Shown here: piece by piece, positions 1 to 8,430 of the stretch
Layout: each line of letters starts with the position of its first letter
Position numbering within the stretch: the stretch's first letter is position 1
From: Haloarcula marina
GTDB taxonomy: Archaea > Halobacteriota > Halobacteria > Halobacteriales > Haloarculaceae
Assembly: GCF_024218775.1 (NCBI RefSeq)
Contig: NZ_CP100404.1
Location: forward strand, 1,984,001 to 2,048,000
DNA: 64,000 nt
Direction of reading: 5' to 3'
Translations under genes and position numbers: made by a program
The notes under the pieces: model-generated
What the model saw: the letters and a program-made list of their open reading frames with translations, nothing else
The model's database searches: none
What the model was told of the DNA's origin: nothing

Positions 1-576
1 GCCGATGTGCTCGTTGGTGGCCTCGCGGAGTTCCAGCATCCCGTGCGGTTCGTAGACGAGCATGTTCGGGTGCATCTCGATAGCCACGTCGACGCCGTGG
101 TCGGCGGCGTGGTCGGCGAGGTCGCCCCAGTAGTCGACGGCGACCTCCCACTGGTACTCGTGGGCGTCGGCGTGTTCGCCGGGCCACGGCGCGGTCACCC
201 AGTTCGGCACCTCGTCGTTCGGACCGCCAGCGGGGAGTCCCGAGAAGCAGGTCACCGCGTCGACGCCGAGTTGGTCGGCGAGTTCGATTGCTTCCCGAAG
301 TTCCGTGTCGGCCTCGCTGGCCCGTTCCTCGTCGGGATGGAGCGGGTTGTTGTGGGTCGCCAGCGCGCTCACGGACATCCCGTACTCGTCGAGCAGGTCG
401 TGCAGTTCGGCCTGCGCATCGGCGTCGCCGAGGTACTCGTCGCGCGTGAGGTGGTCGTCGCCGGGGAAGCCGCCACAACCGAGTTCGACGGCTTCGACGC
501 CGATACCGTCCAGATACGCCAGTGCGTCTTCGAGTGGCTGGCCGCCGAGCGGCACAGTCAGGACACCGATTTCCAT
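1..576 (-). CDS. Sugar phosphate isomerase/epimerase family protein (partial, runs off left edge)
   Basis: The first 192 residues of a TIM-barrel protein of the xylose-isomerase-like / AP-endonuclease-2 fold are visible; the C-terminus lies outside the window. It starts MEIGVLTVPLGG and contains THNNPLHPD (about residues 73-81) and a metal-ligand-type strand VAIEMHPNMLVY (about 168-179), as in IolE/hydroxypyruvate-isomerase-like enzymes. A TATA-like box on the minus strand at 601-610 sits about 29 nt upstream of the ATG, so the mRNA is probably leaderless and the start is well placed. The substrate cannot be read. Neighbouring sugar-binding and sugar-acid genes suggest carbohydrate catabolism. 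Confident of the fold, not of the reaction. Confidence 0.8.
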   Translation of the reverse strand, partial: MEIGVLTVPLGGQPLEDALAYLDGIGVEAVELGCGGFPGDDHLTRDEYLGDADAQAELHDLLDEYGMSVSALATHNNPLHPDEERASEADTELREAIELADQLGVDAVTCFSGLPAGGPNDEVPNWVTAPWPGEHADAHEYQWEVAVDYWGDLADHAADHGVDVAIEMHPNMLVYEPHGMLELREATNEHIG

Positions 577-600
577 GCGGCGTCCTACAGATGGCGGCGC

Positions 601-610
601 GATAAAAATT
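601..610 (-). promoter_or_regulatory. TATA box of the sugar isomerase gene
   Basis: Read on the minus strand this is AATTTTTATC, centred about 29 nt before the ATG at 576. This is the spacing expected for a haloarchaeal leaderless promoter. Confidence 0.5.
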
Positions 611-699
611 CGGGACCACGGCGACACTGTCGCAAGTTAATTCAGTATTCCGCGGACAAACGGGTCCCCTACCACCGGAAGCAGTTGCGACAGCCTCGC

Positions 700-2187
700 T
701 CAGTCCTCGGTCTCGTAGCGCTCGAACAGCGTGCTCAACTGCTGGGCGCGCATCGTCAGCATCCGCACGTTGACGTACATCTCGCCCAGCGCGAGGTTCT
801 GTTCCTCGGCGATAGCGGCGACGTGTTCGGCTTCCTCGACGTTCTTCCGGGACGTCTCGGCCACGTCGTCGGCGATGGAGGCCACCTCCTCGGAGGTTGC
901 CGCCTGGTCGTCCGTCGCGTTGCTGATCTCCTTGACGCCGGAACTGGTCTCCTGGACGTGTTCCATGATGGATTCCAGCGCTTCGAGCCCTTCGCCGACG
1001 GCCTCCTGCCCGTCCTCGACGGACTCCTGCATCTCGATTATCTCGTCGACGGCGTCGTCGGTCTGGTCCTGAATGTCCTCGATGAGGTCCTCGATTTGGT
1101 TCGTCGCGTCTTTGGTCTCCTCGGCGAGTGATTTGACCTCGTCGGCGACGACGCCGAAGCCGTTGTTCTCGGCCCCAGAGGAGGCGTGTGCGGCCTCGAT
1201 AGAAGCGTTGAGCGCGAGGATGTTCGTCTGTTCGGCGATGTTGTCGATGAGGTCCACGATTTTACCGACCTCCGTCATCTGCTGGTTCAGCGTCTGGACC
1301 GTCTCGACCACGTCGTCCGTGCGGCCGACGGTCTGGACCATCGTCTCGTGGGCGTCCCGTCCGGCCTCGATACCCTCGACGGTACGCCGCTCGGTCTTGT
1401 CGGCCATCTCGGTGACCTCGTTCGAGGACGCCGCGATTTCCTCGATGGTCGCGGACATCTCGGACATCTCCTCGCTGATGGTCGAAATCTGCTGGTGCTG
1501 TTCGTGGAACACGTCGGCGATTTCCTGCACCGTGCCCGCGACGCTCTCGGAGGCCTCTTTGACCGCTTCCGTCGCGGCGGTGACCTGCTCCGAGGACCCG
1601 GCCACGTCGTCCGAGAACTCGGCGGCGGTGTCGATGGTCTGTTCGAAGGCGTCCGCCATCTCGTTGAACTCCGTCGCGAGGTCGTTCATCGCGTCGGAAG
1701 TCGTTCCCGCGTTCATTCGCTGTCGCAGGTCGCCCTCGCTCGCGGCGTCCAGCGTCGCACAGCAGTCTGCGAGATATTCGTTCAGTCGCTCGACGGTCAC
1801 GTCGGACTGCGCGGTGACGCCGCCGTCCGTCGTCGCGACCGGCGCATCGGGACGGCCGGTCCGCCCGTCGGCCCCCATCGGCGATGCCCGTGCGGTCCGC
1901 AAGTCCCCGACGAGTTCGTCCCGCATCGTCCGGGTGCGAGAGAGTTCCGTCCGGAGCGATTCGTTCTCAGTTTCGAGTGTGGCGAGGCGCGCCGACCGCC
2001 GTTTGGACGCGCCGCTGAACCGATGTAGTGAGTACGCCGCGCCAACCCCCGCGGCGACCAATCCCCCCACCGACAGAACCGGTGCCACCCCCGACGGTGC
2101 GAACCCGAGAACGAGTGCCTGATACAGGGCGTGGCCGAACTGCCCCAGTATAGATGCCACGACACCTCGCTCTATAGAGTGTACCAT
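700..2187 (-). CDS. Methyl-accepting chemotaxis protein (halobacterial transducer, Htr)
   Basis: A 495-residue chemoreceptor. Hydrophobic stretches near residues 12-55 could anchor it in the membrane, but no extracellular sensor domain is visible. A coiled-coil signalling domain follows, with the CheA/CheW-contacting hairpin tip near residues 319-345 ([15 protein letters not shown]). The tip differs from the canonical one: the usual AARAGE is AAHASSGAE, about two residues longer and without the Arg. I prefer the ATG at 2187 to a TTG at 2196 because a TATA-like stretch at about 2210-2220 lies 28 nt upstream. It is transcribed divergently from the signal-less sugar-binding protein at 2292, a possible sensing partner. 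Confidence 0.9.
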   Translation of the reverse strand: MVHSIERGVVASILGQFGHALYQALVLGFAPSGVAPVLSVGGLVAAGVGAAYSLHRFSGASKRRSARLATLETENESLRTELSRTRTMRDELVGDLRTARASPMGADGRTGRPDAPVATTDGGVTAQSDVTVERLNEYLADCCATLDAASEGDLRQRMNAGTTSDAMNDLATEFNEMADAFEQTIDTAAEFSDDVAGSSEQVTAATEAVKEASESVAGTVQEIADVFHEQHQQISTISEEMSEMSATIEEIAASSNEVTEMADKTERRTVEGIEAGRDAHETMVQTVGRTDDVVETVQTLNQQMTEVGKIVDLIDNIAEQTNILALNASIEAAHASSGAENNGFGVVADEVKSLAEETKDATNQIEDLIEDIQDQTDDAVDEIIEMQESVEDGQEAVGEGLEALESIMEHVQETSSGVKEISNATDDQAATSEEVASIADDVAETSRKNVEEAEHVAAIAEEQNLALGEMYVNVRMLTMRAQQLSTLFERYETED

Positions 2188-2291
2188 ACCCCACAATCAA
2201 TTAAGGGGGAATATAAATCATCAGGGCCGGATAATCACGAGTGAGAACCGGTGGGGTACTTTGATAACCACACGGCAGAGACGATGGCAGT

Positions 2292-3488
2292 ATGTCACGT
2301 GCTTCGTCGGTACGGAGTGGCGGCGACGGCGTCGAGTTGCTCCACCGACTGGTCGGTGGGGACGGCGGCGCGGCCTTGGACGCGCTGTTGGAGGGGTTCG
2401 AACGGCGACATCCCGACGTGTCGCTCGGCGACGTTACCGACGAGAACCTCAGCCTCGAAGTCAAGAGTCGCATCCTCAAGGAGAACCCCCCGGACGTGTG
2501 GATAGAGTGGCCCGGGAAGAACCTCCAACCGTACGACGACGCCAGCGTCCTCGGTGACGTCACGGAGGTTTGGGAGAGCGGCGACATGGAGCGGAACTAC
2601 CTCGACGGGCCGAAGACGGCCTCGAAATTCGACGGCGCGTACCGGGCCGTCCCGCTCAACATCCACCGCATCAACAACCTCTTTTTCAACGTGGACCTCG
2701 CCGACGAGGTCGGCGTCGACCCCGCGAGCATCGACAGCCCTCGCGCGTTCGCGGACGAACTACAACGTATCGACCGGGAGACGGACCACGTCGGGATGCT
2801 GTTCCCGATGAAGAACCCGTGGACCGTCTTGCAGGTGTGGGAAACGGTCCTGCTGGGCGAACACGGTCACGACACCTACGTCGGCATCACCGACGATTCG
2901 GCGTCGGCCCACCGCCGGGCCATCGTCGACGCGCTGGACATCGTCAAACAGTACAGCCAGGTGGCTACTGACGACAAACTCTACATGGCGCTGACCGACG
3001 CCAACGACCGCTTCATCGAGGGCGAGTCGGTGTTCTTCCATCAGGGCGACTGGGCCGCCGGGGCCTACAGCGAGTCCGACCGCTTCCGCTACCACGAAGA
3101 CTGGGACCACGTGCCGTTCCCCGGGACGGAGAACCTCTACGCGATGAACATGGACGCGGTCATCTCGGCCGCCGTCGTCGACGACCCCGAGGCCGTCTCG
3201 AAGTTCCTCGCGTACGCGGGGTCGCCCGACGGACAGAAGCTATTCAACCAGAAGAAAGGCTCCATCCCGCCGCGGACCGACGTGGACACCAGCACGTTCA
3301 CGCCGTTCCTGCAAGAACAGCAACAGGCCTTCCAGCACTCCCGCGCCCAACCGCTCTCGATTACCCACGGTATCGGGGTTCGCCCGGCCCAACTCATCGA
3401 ACTGAAGACGGCCATCTCGACGTTCGTCTCGACGTGGGACGTGGACGCGGTGGCCGACGACATCGTCGCCGCCTTCGACGCGACGTAA
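2292..3488 (+). CDS. Family 1 solute-binding protein, glucose-type, without signal peptide
   Basis: A 398-residue bacterial extracellular solute-binding-protein fold. It resembles glucose/mannose-binding proteins: VPLNIHRINNLFFN, GDWAAGAY, an SPDGQKLFNQKKGSIPPRTD segment and a C-terminal HGIGVRPAQ motif are all present. Unusually there is no Sec or Tat signal and no lipobox. The reading frame upstream is closed by a stop at 2265-2267, so a leader cannot have been missed. The protein is therefore predicted to stay in the cytoplasm. No ABC permease or ATPase adjoins it; instead a chemoreceptor gene diverges from it 104 bp away. Binding-protein family is confident; a sensory role is inference. 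Confidence 0.85.
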   Translation: MSRASSVRSGGDGVELLHRLVGGDGGAALDALLEGFERRHPDVSLGDVTDENLSLEVKSRILKENPPDVWIEWPGKNLQPYDDASVLGDVTEVWESGDMERNYLDGPKTASKFDGAYRAVPLNIHRINNLFFNVDLADEVGVDPASIDSPRAFADELQRIDRETDHVGMLFPMKNPWTVLQVWETVLLGEHGHDTYVGITDDSASAHRRAIVDALDIVKQYSQVATDDKLYMALTDANDRFIEGESVFFHQGDWAAGAYSESDRFRYHEDWDHVPFPGTENLYAMNMDAVISAAVVDDPEAVSKFLAYAGSPDGQKLFNQKKGSIPPRTDVDTSTFTPFLQEQQQAFQHSRAQPLSITHGIGVRPAQLIELKTAISTFVSTWDVDAVADDIVAAFDAT

Positions 3489-3507
3489 CCCGCGACGAAT
3501 TCCTCTA

Positions 3508-3517
3508 GACTTTTGTA
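3508..3517 (+). promoter_or_regulatory. TATA box of the sugar-acid dehydratase gene
   Basis: GACTTTTGTA is centred about 27 nt before the ATG at 3540, the usual position for a leaderless haloarchaeal promoter. Confidence 0.5.
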
Positions 3518-3539
3518 AGGGGCGTAGCAAGCCACTCGC

Positions 3540-4790
3540 ATGGGACTGGCGAACGACATCGACTACGCAGACCTGCACGACCCCAACGCCGAATACACGA
3601 TGCGAGAGCTCTCGTCGGAGACGATGGGAGTGACCGCGAAGCGCGGTGGGGGCCGCGACGTGGAAATTACCGACGTTCAGACGACGATGGTCGACGGGAA
3701 CTTCCCGTGGACTCTGGTCCGCATCTACACGGACGCGGGCATCGTCGGCACCGGTGAGGCCTACTGGGGGGCCGGCGTCCCGGAACTCATCGAGCGGATG
3801 AAGCCGTTCGTCATCGGCGAGAACCCGCTGGACATCGACCGCCTGTACGAACACCTCATCCAGAAGATGTCCGGCGAAGGGAGCGTCGAGGGCGTCACCG
3901 TCACCGCCATCTCCGGCATCGAAATCGCCCTGCACGACCTCGCGGGCAAGATTCTCGAAATCCCGGCCTACCAACTACTCGGCGGCAAGTACCGCGACAA
4001 GATGCGCGTCTACTGTGACTGCCACACCGAGGAAGAGGCAGACGCCGACGCCTGCGCCGCCGAGGCCCGCCGCGTCGTCGACGAACTCGGCTACGACGCC
4101 CTGAAGTTCGACCTCGACGTGCCGTCCGGGTTCGAGAAGGACCGCGCGAACCGTCACCTCCGCCCGGGCGAAATCCGCCACAAGGCCGAAATCGTCGAGA
4201 AGGTCACCGAGGAAGTCAAAGACGAGGCCGACGTGGCCTTCGACTGCCACTGGACCTTCTCCGGTGGCTCCGGCAAGCGACTCGCCGAAGCCATCGAGGA
4301 CTACGACGTGTGGTGGCTGGAAGACCCCGTCCCGCCGGAGAACCTCGAAGTCCAAGAGGAAGTCACGAAGTCCACGACCACGCCCATCACCGTCGGCGAG
4401 AACCGCTACCGCGTGACCGAGGAGCGACGCCTCATCGAGAACCAGGCGGTCGACCTCATCGCGCCCGACATGCCCAAGGTCGGCGGTATGCGCGAGACCC
4501 GGAAAATCGCGGACGTGGCGAACCAGTACTACATCCCCGTCGCGATGCACAACGTCTCCTCGCCCATCGCGACGATGGCGAGCGCACAGGTCGGCGCGGC
4601 CGTCCCGAACTCGCTGGCCGTCGAGTACCACTCCTACGAACTCGGCTGGTGGGACGACCTCGTCGAGGAGACGGTCATCGAGAACGGTTACATCGAGATT
4701 CCGGAGGAACCGGGTCTCGGCCTGACGCTCGACATGGACGCCGTCGAGGAGCACATGGTCGACGGCGACACGCTGTTCGACGAGGAGTGA
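3540..4790 (+). CDS. Enolase-superfamily sugar-acid dehydratase (mandelate racemase/muconate lactonizing family)
   Basis: A 416-residue member of the mandelate racemase branch of the enolase superfamily, likely dehydrating an aldonate such as gluconate or xylonate to its 2-keto-3-deoxy acid. The N-terminal capping domain spans about residues 40-150. The barrel carries the three metal ligands in order: Asp in FDCHWTF (about 239), Glu in WLEDPVPPE (about 262) and Glu in VGENRYR (about 286). The acid/base His is in AMHNVSSP (about 340). Haloarchaeal gluconate (GnaD) and xylonate (XacD) dehydratases belong to this group, but the substrate cannot be fixed from sequence. KDG kinase at 34.1 kb would use the product. 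The gene is monocistronic. Confidence 0.85.
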   Translation: MGLANDIDYADLHDPNAEYTMRELSSETMGVTAKRGGGRDVEITDVQTTMVDGNFPWTLVRIYTDAGIVGTGEAYWGAGVPELIERMKPFVIGENPLDIDRLYEHLIQKMSGEGSVEGVTVTAISGIEIALHDLAGKILEIPAYQLLGGKYRDKMRVYCDCHTEEEADADACAAEARRVVDELGYDALKFDLDVPSGFEKDRANRHLRPGEIRHKAEIVEKVTEEVKDEADVAFDCHWTFSGGSGKRLAEAIEDYDVWWLEDPVPPENLEVQEEVTKSTTTPITVGENRYRVTEERRLIENQAVDLIAPDMPKVGGMRETRKIADVANQYYIPVAMHNVSSPIATMASAQVGAAVPNSLAVEYHSYELGWWDDLVEETVIENGYIEIPEEPGLGLTLDMDAVEEHMVDGDTLFDEE

Positions 4791-5000
4791 AACGACTCGT
4801 CGAGCCAGCGAATCTCCGATTCGCGTTGTTCGACGAGGCGTAAGCTTCGGCAAGCACGAAAATCTCCGATTTTCGGCGTTCGACGAGAAATGAGACGAAT
4901 CATCGAGCCTGCCGAGCATTGCTCGGCGTCGTTTGACGAGGAGTGAGTCGACGGCGTGCCCGCTGAGCGAAACTCGGCTGCGTTCGCCGGAACGTGGTGA
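4775..5000. repeat. Tandem ~50-53 bp repeats, each with a different hairpin, copying the 3' end of the upstream gene
   Basis: The last codons of the dehydratase gene, GTTCGACGAGGAGTGA (4775-4790), recur as degraded copies at 4828-4843, 4878-4893, 4931-4946 and about 4982-5000, spaced 53, 50, 53 and 51 bp. Ahead of each copy sits an inverted repeat whose sequence differs but whose pairing is kept: 4809-4823 (CGAATC/GATTCG), 4857-4875 (CGAAAATC/GATTTTCG), 4911-4927 (GCCGAGC/GCTCGGC) and 4962-4978 (GCTGAG/CTCGGC, one G-U). This fills most of the 390-bp gap before the histidine kinase. No ORF with coding character is seen here. Confidence 0.75.
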
Positions 5001-5180
5001 AATGGAGCTTCGGGACGCAGGGTTCGTCGAGAAAAAAGAGACACGGATCGATATTTCACTGCCGAGGGAGTGACTCCGTTCGGTCAGTGGATGCCATTCG
5101 AACAGGAACGTGAAGTCACCCGGTTTTGACGAACCGAATGTCCGAGATAGAAACACGTATTTATTGACGCAGGTATCTAT

Positions 5181-6806
5181 GTGGTCACTAACGGAGTGGA
5201 TTTAGCGATTAGATTGGCTGCGATATTCGTCGGTCTACTTCTCTTTACCACAGCGGTGCTCGTCGGAACAGTCTACGTCGGTACGGAGAGTCACGAACGA
5301 GACATCTACGACCAGCAACAACAATCGGTCGACAGGACAGCGAACACGACGGCGATGATTCTGGACCAACGCGTCCGGACCGCGATATTGGACCTCCGAC
5401 TGCTCGCGACCGTCGCCGGCGATTCGGAGGTGGATACGGAGATGGCACGGGGCTTTCTCAGAGGGAGCCAGTACACTTCCGTCGTGGTCACTGACCCAGG
5501 AGAGACGCACCGAACCGTTGCTGGCCCGTATGGAAACCGCTTGAACGACAGGGTGCCGGGATTCAGAACCGAGTTCCAGTGGACATCGAAAAACCACACG
5601 CTCGAACAGTCGTCGGCGTTCGGATCGGAGGGTGTACTCATCCTTGCCGTCCCACTCCGCGACGGAAACGTGACCGTCGGCGTCGTCGCAGCTACCGTTC
5701 CGATGGACGCCGAGACACTCTTTCGGGACATCAGGAGATATCTCCCCGAACAGCAAACGGTCAGGATAGTCTCGGAGCGACAACTATTGTACAACCAACA
5801 GCGAGCGCTCCTGTACGAGCATTCTGAGACCATATCTGACCCAATCACGGCGACGACATCGATGGAGACGACGAACTGGGAAATAATCGTTCGAGACAGT
5901 CAGAGCGAATCGCTACGCGCGATTTCGCGCGCTCGACAACTCCAAACAGGGTCAGTCAGCGTCGTTGTTCTCGTCCTCAGCCTGTTCGGCATTTGGTGGT
6001 ACACGACGACCATCAGGCGGGTATCAGAGATACAAACTGGTCTGAAAGCCCTCGAACAAGGACGGTACGAAAGCCGTCTCTCCTTCGGAGGGAGCACCGA
6101 GATGACGAGAATCGCAGCCGAGTTCAACGAACTCGCACAACGATTGGAGGAGCGACGGACGCAACTACAGGTGCTTTCTCGCGTATTCCGTCACAACCTC
6201 CGGAACGACCTCACTGTCGCACTGGGCCGCATTGGTGTGTTGACCGAGCGAGTCGACGCCGAGACTGAATTAGAACAGCTCGATACGGTAGCGTCGACGC
6301 TGGAAGACCTCGCCGAGACGGGAGAGAAGGTACGGGTCGTCGAAGACGTATTAGACGGGGAGAAACTCATCGAACGCCCGGTAGATATCGTTGCGGTCGT
6401 CGACCGAGCAGTCTCTGCAGTCAACCACTCCGGAGAGATCACCCACGACGGACCTCCCGAGTGTCTCGTCGTCGGGAACGAACTACTCGGTCGCGCGGTC
6501 CGTGAGATACTTAAAAACACGTCTGAGCACGCCGGAGCAGCCCCACAGGTCGAAATCGAGGTCCGAACGCAAGGGTCGACAGTCGAACTCGTCGTTCGAG
6601 ACGACGGGCCGGGAATACCGGAGAACGAACTACGTGTCCTCGAAGAGCGGAAAGAAGACCCCCTCGACCATTCGAACGGGGTCGGGTTGTGGCTCGTGAC
6701 GTGGATTGTCGGCGAAGCAGGCGGTGACGTGACTGCCGAACGACTCCCCACAAATGGCACGGAAATTCGGCTCAGCCTCCGGCAGCACGACTCGGAAAGC
6801 GAGTGA
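5181..6806 (+). CDS. Membrane sensor histidine kinase
   Basis: A 541-residue kinase. TM1 is at about residues 8-30. An extracytoplasmic Cache-like sensor region spans about 31-252, TM2 is at about 256-275, and a HAMP-like linker follows. The dimerisation H-box is VFRHNLRND (about 336-344), the version typical of haloarchaea. The ATP-binding domain has an N-box EILKNTSEHA (about 443), G1 RDDGPGIPE and G2 GVGLWLVTWIV. The start is GTG; the overlapping ATG at 5179 is in a frame that closes at once. No response regulator adjoins it. The ligand is unknown. Confidence 0.88.
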   Translation: MVTNGVDLAIRLAAIFVGLLLFTTAVLVGTVYVGTESHERDIYDQQQQSVDRTANTTAMILDQRVRTAILDLRLLATVAGDSEVDTEMARGFLRGSQYTSVVVTDPGETHRTVAGPYGNRLNDRVPGFRTEFQWTSKNHTLEQSSAFGSEGVLILAVPLRDGNVTVGVVAATVPMDAETLFRDIRRYLPEQQTVRIVSERQLLYNQQRALLYEHSETISDPITATTSMETTNWEIIVRDSQSESLRAISRARQLQTGSVSVVVLVLSLFGIWWYTTTIRRVSEIQTGLKALEQGRYESRLSFGGSTEMTRIAAEFNELAQRLEERRTQLQVLSRVFRHNLRNDLTVALGRIGVLTERVDAETELEQLDTVASTLEDLAETGEKVRVVEDVLDGEKLIERPVDIVAVVDRAVSAVNHSGEITHDGPPECLVVGNELLGRAVREILKNTSEHAGAAPQVEIEVRTQGSTVELVVRDDGPGIPENELRVLEERKEDPLDHSNGVGLWLVTWIVGEAGGDVTAERLPTNGTEIRLSLRQHDSESE

Positions 6807-6861
6807 CGAGCGTGATTGAGACACGACTCTTCAGCCGGGGGAGAGACGTGCTGTCCGAGCT

Positions 6862-8430
6862 TTATCCGTCGAATCGCTCGGCGACGGCTTCGCGGTCTAT
6901 CTTCGACGGACCGCTCGTCGGAATCTCCTCGGCGAATGCGAGACGGCGAGGGTGTTTGAATCCGGCGAGGCGGCCGTCGAGGAACTCCCGGAGGTCCGTG
7001 AGGGCGAACTCCTCGGCGTCGGCAGCCAACTCCACGACGGCTTTGCCGACTTGCCCCCACTGCTCGTCGGAAACGGGGACGACGACGACTTCGGCGACGC
7101 CCGCGTAGTCGGCGATGGCGTCCTCTACTTCCGCGGGGTAGACGTTCTCGCCGCCGCTGACGAACATGTGCTTGGTGCGCCCCTCGATGTGGAAGTACCC
7201 GTCCGCGTCCACGCGCGCGAGGTCGCCCGTCGCCACCCACCCCTCGCCGAAGGTGGCGGCCGTCTCCGCGGCGTTGTCGAGATAGCCGTCGGCAGCGTGG
7301 GGGGAGCGCAGTTGGAGTTCCCCGACCGCGCCGTTTTCGACGACGTGGCCGTCGTCGGCCACGATTCGGGCGTCGACGTGCATGGCCGGTTTCCCCACCG
7401 AATCGGCTTTCTCTCGGGGCCATCCGTCGGGCATCACGAAGTTGTTGGGGCCGCACTCGGTGAGGCCGTAGCCCTGGGAGAGGTCGACCCCGCGGTCCCA
7501 CCACGCGTCCATGACGGCCTGACGGCAAGGACCGCCCCCCGATTTGACGAACCGGAGCGACGAGAGGTCCGTCCTCGCCCAGTCGTCGTGGTCGGCCATC
7601 ATGCGGAGGACGGCCGGAACCGCGACGAGGACGGTCCCGCCCTCCGTCTCGACGACTCGAAGGAGGTCACCGGGGTCGAACTCCCGCGCGATGACGACGG
7701 TCCCGCCCATGTGCCACAGCGGGACCGTGAGGACGTTCCAGCCGCCGGTGTGGAACATCGGGAACACCATCGGCGTCACGTCGTCGGCGCGCAGGCCCCA
7801 CCCCGTAATCGTGTTCATCGAGTTCCAGACGACGGCCCGATGCGTGATGACCGTCTCTTTCGGCGTCCCGGTCGACCCGCCGGTGTGCAAGAGGAGGTGA
7901 GGGTCCGACGGGGAGATGTCGGGCGTCTCGACGGCGCTGTCCTCGTCGGGAAGCGCGGACTCGTAGGTGTCGAAATCGGCGGGCGCGCCAGCCTCGTCTC
8001 CCGCTGTCCGGACGAGAAGGAGGGTCGCGTCCACGTCTTCCGCGTCGTCGAGGGCGGTCCGAACGTCGTCGACGAACGGTTGCTCGACGACGAGCAGTCC
8101 GGGGTCGACCCTGTCGAGGAGCGTCCCCAGTTCCGGGGGAGCGAGGCGGTGTGAGAGCGGGGCGAGGACGCCGCCGGTCTTCCCAGTGGCGAAAAAGAGG
8201 TCGACCAAGGCGGGTCGGTTGCGCGAGACGACGGCGACGCGGCCCCCGTCCGCGACGCCGTGGGCGGAGAGCAGGCGCGCCGCCCGATTCGCCCTGCGGT
8301 CCAACTCTCGGTAGGTGAACCGTTCGCCCGTCGTCGCGTCGACCAGGGCCTCGCGGTCCGGCGTCAGCGCCGCGCGCTTCTCGCTCCACGCACCGACCCA
8401 CGCCTGCGGGCCGTCGGCGAACTCAGACAT
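6862..8430 (-). CDS. Acyl-CoA synthetase (AMP-dependent ligase)
   Basis: A 522-residue ANL-superfamily enzyme that would activate a carboxylic acid to its CoA thioester through an acyl-adenylate. The P-loop is LLHTGGSTGTPKE (the residue after Lys is Glu rather than the usual Gly). The A5 motif is QGYGLTECGP, followed by GDLARVDADGYFHIEGR and a C-terminal PTSGPSKIDR with the catalytic Lys. It is the last gene of an eight-gene minus-strand operon, and its start overlaps the alpha/beta hydrolase by 8 nt. The acid is unknown; the upstream Liv-type transporter may import it. Confidence 0.88.
   Translation of the reverse strand: MSEFADGPQAWVGAWSEKRAALTPDREALVDATTGERFTYRELDRRANRAARLLSAHGVADGGRVAVVSRNRPALVDLFFATGKTGGVLAPLSHRLAPPELGTLLDRVDPGLLVVEQPFVDDVRTALDDAEDVDATLLLVRTAGDEAGAPADFDTYESALPDEDSAVETPDISPSDPHLLLHTGGSTGTPKETVITHRAVVWNSMNTITGWGLRADDVTPMVFPMFHTGGWNVLTVPLWHMGGTVVIAREFDPGDLLRVVETEGGTVLVAVPAVLRMMADHDDWARTDLSSLRFVKSGGGPCRQAVMDAWWDRGVDLSQGYGLTECGPNNFVMPDGWPREKADSVGKPAMHVDARIVADDGHVVENGAVGELQLRSPHAADGYLDNAAETAATFGEGWVATGDLARVDADGYFHIEGRTKHMFVSGGENVYPAEVEDAIADYAGVAEVVVVPVSDEQWGQVGKAVVELAADAEEFALTDLREFLDGRLAGFKHPRRLAFAEEIPTSGPSKIDREAVAERFDG

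Noticed and set aside
4775-5000. CRISPR array
   Set aside because: The repeats are degenerate, start from a gene's 3' end, and the intervals between them are related hairpins, not unique spacers; no cas genes are present.
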